Assembly: GCA_937875645.1 (NCBI GenBank)
Contig: CALLXO010000159.1
Coordinates: 1-8,552, forward strand
DNA: 8,552 nucleotides
Direction: 5' to 3'
Origin: an uncultured Clostridia bacterium
GTDB lineage: Bacteria > Bacillota > Clostridia > Christensenellales > CAG-314
The notes beneath the pieces are model-generated. The model made no database searches. It saw nothing but the letters and a program-made list of their open reading frames with translations, and was not told where the DNA came from. How positions within the stretch are numbered: position 1 is the stretch's first letter; each line of letters begins with the position of its first letter. Both the position numbers and the translations under genes were made by a program. Shown here piece by piece: positions 6,698 to 8,552 of this stretch.

Positions 6698-6905
6698 ATT
6701 TAAGTTGTTTCAAATTATCTCTTCTGTTTCCTTTCCTTTACTTATTTCTTTTTACAACAAATATTGTTAATAATAGTGAAAATATTATTTTAAAACAGAC
6801 AGTTTTTTACCTAAATAAATATGTAATTATTTTGTATTTTGCTTAAAACACCTCCTTTTAAATATTACTACTTATGTAATCCTTTTTCTTTGGTGATTAT
6901 TAAAA
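6698..6905. other. AT-rich gap between uppP and the 54-codon gene, no gene found
   Basis: No ORF with a usable start was found on either strand. It has a pyrimidine-rich stretch on the plus strand (about 6715-6752), an all-A/T hairpin AATAATA/TATTATT (6769-6775 and 6783-6789), a weak AAAAC/GTTTT hairpin with a T run (about 6793-6810), a 5-bp palindrome ATTAC/GTAAT (6864-6880) and an orphan SD (6849-6858). None has enough G-C pairing for a confident terminator or RNA-gene call. Confidence 0.5.
6849..6858 (-). promoter_or_regulatory. Orphan perfect Shine-Dalgarno sequence with no ORF behind it
   Basis: AAAGGAGGTG on the minus strand is the same core as the SD of the 54-codon gene, but no ATG, GTG or TTG follows at a working distance; the overlapping GTG hits TAA after one codon. 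It may be a relic of a lost small gene, part of a 3' RNA, or a ribosome standby site. Confidence 0.4.
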
Positions 6906-7070
6906 CTAAGCTTGCTGTTTTTCTACCGTAAGAGACAATCTTAATTTATTGCCGTTTTTCAGCGTCACCAAAAGAAAGTCGGGAATATCGATTTTTGGAT
7001 AGCTAATTTCTAAAATTTCCTCTTCCGACAACAGCGCCTCTCCGATAGAATAAATAAATTCTTCATTCAA
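6906..7070 (-). CDS. Small acidic hypothetical protein, 54 aa
   Basis: Not recognised. TTG start at 7068-7070, TAG stop at 6906-6908. The evidence that it is real is a 10-nt perfect SD (AAGGAGGTGA) 5 nt before the TTG and a TATAAT box about 35 nt upstream; the overlapping ATG one base further on opens a different, shorter frame (18 codons). The product starts MNEEFIYSIGEALLSEEE, contains YPKIDIPDF in the middle and ends SLTVEKQQA. Ten Asp/Glu against five Lys/Arg give a net negative charge. It probably has one N-terminal acidic helix (residues 2-22) and a beta-hairpin around the NGN turn (residues 32-50). No signal peptide, membrane segment or cysteines. It is divergent from the tandem-XRE regulator and shares the palindrome between them, so it may be a target or a partner of that regulator. 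That link is inference from position only. Confidence 0.65.
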   Translation of the reverse strand: MNEEFIYSIGEALLSEEEILEISYPKIDIPDFLLVTLKNGNKLRLSLTVEKQQA

Positions 7071-7075
7071 TGTTA

Positions 7076-7085
7076 TCACCTCCTT
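7076..7085 (-). promoter_or_regulatory. Perfect Shine-Dalgarno site of the 54-codon gene
   Basis: AAGGAGGTGA, fully complementary to the 16S anti-SD tail, 5 nt before the TTG. It is the strongest SD in the window and the main evidence for this small gene. Confidence 0.75.
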
Positions 7086-7104
7086 TTGCTAAAATACAAA
7101 AATT

Positions 7105-7134
7105 ATTATATAGTAGGACTTGGTTGGAATGCAA
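7105..7134 (-). promoter_or_regulatory. Probable promoter of the 54-codon gene
   Basis: Minus strand: perfect -10 TATAAT at 7105-7110 and a weak -35 TTGCAT at 7129-7134 with an 18-nt spacer. The -35 is one arm of the palindrome at 7129-7145, so a protein bound there would block RNA polymerase or, given the poor -35, could recruit it. Confidence 0.5.
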
Positions 7135-7145
7135 CTAATTTGCAT
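7129..7145. promoter_or_regulatory. Candidate operator: perfect 6-5-6 palindrome between divergent genes
   Basis: ATGCAA (7129-7134), CTAAT spacer, TTGCAT (7140-7145). It overlaps the -35 of the minus-strand small gene. It also lies upstream of a possible plus-strand extended -10 for the regulator (TGT plus AATAAT, 7153-7161). Size and symmetry suit a dimeric XRE/Cro-type repressor, or a single chain with two HTH domains. Confidence 0.45.
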
Positions 7146-7194
7146 ACCTTATTGTAATAATTTAGCCAAAAAGAAGGAAGAATATTAGTGAATT

Positions 7195-7629
7195 ATGTCG
7201 TTATTTGCCGAAAGACTTTTAGAGCTTAAAGAAGTATGTAATTTGAACAATGTTGACATTCAAAATTTAACGGGGTGCAGCAATCAATCTATATCAAAAT
7301 GGATAAAGGAAAATGTATATCCCAAATTAATAAGCTTAATAAGGATGTCGGACAAATTTGATTGTTCTATTGACTTTCTTTTGGGGCTGACGGACAAAAT
7401 GGAAAAAGTTCGCAGGGAAGTTCCCTTGTCTTTTTGGGAAAGACTAAGCAAACAACTAAAAATAAATAACGTTACGCAATATAAAGTAGCAAAAGACTGC
7501 CGTTTCGATAAAAGCAATTTTACAAAATGGAAAAAATACTCGTTTATCCCCGATACTGTTACGGTGATAAAAATGGCGCAATACTTTGGCGTGACAGTAG
7601 AGTACCTTTACGGTTTATCTGATATATAA
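7195..7629 (+). CDS. Tandem-XRE transcriptional regulator (two Cro/CI-type HTH domains)
   Basis: 144 aa consisting almost only of two XRE domains in a row. Domain 1 covers about residues 4-67, with the helix-turn-helix at about 20-38 (DIQNLTGCSNQSISKWIKE) and the end FLLGLTD. Domain 2 covers about 80-143, with the helix-turn-helix at about 95-113 (QYKVAKDCRFDKSNFTKW) and the end YLYGLSD. The two repeats have the same layout (ERL, HTH, SKW or TKW, then GLxD), so they arose by duplication or fusion, but their recognition helices differ. No sensor or dimerisation domain is visible, so the protein may act as a one-chain pseudo-dimer. The ATG is the only good start: a TGA lies two codons upstream in frame. 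Its SD (AAGGAAG, 7174-7180) is 14 nt away, which predicts weak translation. Divergent from the 54-codon gene; autoregulation through 7129-7145 is inferred. Regulon unknown. Confidence 0.85.
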   Translation: MSLFAERLLELKEVCNLNNVDIQNLTGCSNQSISKWIKENVYPKLISLIRMSDKFDCSIDFLLGLTDKMEKVRREVPLSFWERLSKQLKINNVTQYKVAKDCRFDKSNFTKWKKYSFIPDTVTVIKMAQYFGVTVEYLYGLSDI

Positions 7630-7636
7630 TTCTTGC

Positions 7637-7665
7637 AAAACAGCTTAAACAAAAAGCTGTTTTTT
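7637..7665. terminator. Shared terminator between the XRE gene and spoIIE
   Basis: 10-bp perfect stem AAAACAGCTT (7637-7646) and AAGCTGTTTT (7654-7663), 7-nt loop, T run 7660-7665. It serves the plus-strand regulator well. The minus strand also ends its stem in TTTT, so the hairpin probably stops spoIIE too; the spoIIE stop codon overlaps its edge. Confidence 0.85.
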
Positions 7666-8552
7666 AAAATACTTTTGCCACAAGTACTGTAATATCGTCT
7701 TTTGCCGAACCGCTGCTGTGCGCCAACGCTTGCTCTACAAGATTTTGTGCTATTATTTGCGGATTTGTCAAGTTGCACTCCACAAACATTTGAGCAGGAA
7801 GTGTTTTGTCGCTAAAGCTGTCCCAAAATCCGTCACTTGCTAAAAGAATAAAATCTCCCTCCCCTAAAACTTTTTTTGTTATGCTGGGTTTAATTTCTTC
7901 TAATACACCCAACGGCAAGCATGCGCCTTCCACAAACTGCACTTTTGCGCCGTTTTTTACCAAGCCGGAGGGAGCACCCAATTTGATAAAATCCGTTGCA
8001 CCGTTTTTTAAATCCGTTACGCATACGTCGACAGCGGTAAACACTTCGTTATTTGCAGCGGTTAGCAATTTGTTTATGCAGTTTAGTATTAAATCATTAT
8101 CAAAACCGGCACGGTAAAAGCTTTCCACAAGGCTTATTGCTGTAGCTGACGCTCTTTCTGCCTGTACTCCGCTGCCCATTCCGTCACACAACGCCAAAAG
8201 GTATTTGTCCTCTGCTAAGCGTATAAAACTGTGTGTGTCGCCGCTTATTTCGCTGCCTTTTTTGGTAACTGCCGCTAAACCTACCGATAAATCATACCGA
8301 GGTTTAGGCGAATAATACAACACCGTCCAATCGTCCACTATCGAATTTTCCTTTGCTCGACAAACAAAACGAAATCCGCATACATGAAACAAGACATCAG
8401 CTATTTGCGGCTTGTCAGCGTCTTTTTTGTCAACAATAAGAGTAATTGACAGTTCGCCTTCTCGGCTTAACAGCACCGCTTCCTTGACTAAAACATTAAA
8501 AAAGGTCAGTTGTTCCATAATTTGCTTTTCTTTTGCGCTGTCAAAGGACAAT
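7664..8552 (-). CDS. spoIIE: Stage II sporulation protein E, C-terminal part with PP2C phosphatase domain (5' end outside the window)
   Basis: The last 295 codons of a gene that continues past the right edge; full SpoIIE is about 800 aa with a ten-helix membrane N-terminus, not seen here. Residues are counted from 8551. About 1-95 is the end of the central regulatory region, and about 97-295 is the PPM/PP2C serine phosphatase. Metal and catalytic motifs are intact: SGD at 103-105, CDGMGSG at 122-128, SDGFWD at 239-244 and KDDITVLVA at 284-292. In endospore formers SpoIIE interacts with FtsZ at the polar septum and dephosphorylates SpoIIAA to release sigma-F in the forespore. The TTG at 8551 is probably an internal Leu, not a start. 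The downstream neighbour is convergent, so spoIIE ends its own transcript. Distinguished from other SpoIIE-domain phosphatases (RsbU type) by the preceding region and the DGMGSG form. Confidence 0.9.
   Translation of the reverse strand, partial: LSFDSAKEKQIMEQLTFFNVLVKEAVLLSREGELSITLIVDKKDADKPQIADVLFHVCGFRFVCRAKENSIVDDWTVLYYSPKPRYDLSVGLAAVTKKGSEISGDTHSFIRLAEDKYLLALCDGMGSGVQAERASATAISLVESFYRAGFDNDLILNCINKLLTAANNEVFTAVDVCVTDLKNGATDFIKLGAPSGLVKNGAKVQFVEGACLPLGVLEEIKPSITKKVLGEGDFILLASDGFWDSFSDKTLPAQMFVECNLTNPQIIAQNLVEQALAHSSGSAKDDITVLVAKVF

Larger units (their letters stand above)
6824..7108. repeat. Imperfect inverted repeat flanking the 54-codon gene
   Basis: The left arm at 6824-6842 and the reverse complement of the right arm at 7088-7108 align with one mismatch and two single-base gaps; both contain TTTTGTATTTT and end in GC. 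Each arm sits next to an AAAGGAGGTG SD on the minus strand. The arms are almost wholly A/T, so chance is a serious alternative. No target-site duplication was identified. Confidence 0.3.

Noticed and set aside
6769..6811. A/T hairpin and AAAAC/GTTTT hairpin as further terminators or a small RNA
   Set aside because: The stems are short and nearly all A/T; a strong terminator for uppP already lies upstream.
1..8552. CRISPR array, tRNA or rRNA genes, IS elements
   Set aside because: No repeat-spacer pattern, no tRNA cloverleaf or GTTCRANNC box in the gaps, and no transposase-like frame was found.

Overview
The window is AT-rich and looks like the chromosome of an endospore-forming, low-GC Bacillota, most likely a member of Clostridia. 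The reasons are the C-terminal phosphatase part of SpoIIE at the right edge, strong Shine-Dalgarno (SD) sequences of the AAGGAGGTGA type, and frequent non-ATG starts: 4 of the 9 visible starts are TTG or GTG. Nothing points to a plasmid, phage or IS element.

Left part (1-5814), all on the minus strand. Reading in the direction of transcription, ychF (ribosome-associated ATPase), an MFS/GPH-type transporter, walJ/yycJ (metallo-beta-lactamase-fold hydrolase), a CPBP-family membrane protease and rlmH (23S rRNA methyltransferase) form one tightly packed operon. Its gaps and overlaps are 10 nt, 7 nt, a 14-nt overlap and 0 nt. A good vegetative promoter precedes ychF at 5853-5882. After a 141-nt gap with a long hairpin comes an M14 zinc carboxypeptidase, cut by the window edge. 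It lacks a signal peptide and has a sigma-K/sigma-E-like promoter. In Bacillus the walJ-htrA-rlmH order is well known; here a CPBP intramembrane protease takes the htrA slot.

Middle (5815-6697). uppP (undecaprenyl-diphosphatase) is transcribed divergently from ychF and ends at a strong rho-independent terminator.

Right part (6698-7665). About 500 nt without a long ORF separates uppP from a tandem-XRE regulator. It is not empty. On the minus strand it holds a 54-codon gene with a TTG start, a 10-nt perfect SD and its own TATAAT box. A perfect 6-5-6 palindrome (ATGCAA-CTAAT-TTGCAT) lies between this small gene and the divergent regulator, over the likely -35 regions. An imperfect inverted repeat and a second, ORF-less perfect SD flank the far side. 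The tiny acidic protein, the palindrome and the double-HTH regulator are the best candidate here for an undescribed regulatory module.

Far right (7664-8552). The spoIIE 3' part converges on the regulator across a shared hairpin terminator.

Several of the encoded functions are housekeeping or envelope-related: ribosome (YchF, RlmH), lipid carrier recycling (UppP), wall and envelope processing (WalJ, M14) and sporulation (SpoIIE, possibly M14). All identifications are from motifs read by eye; no database search was run.
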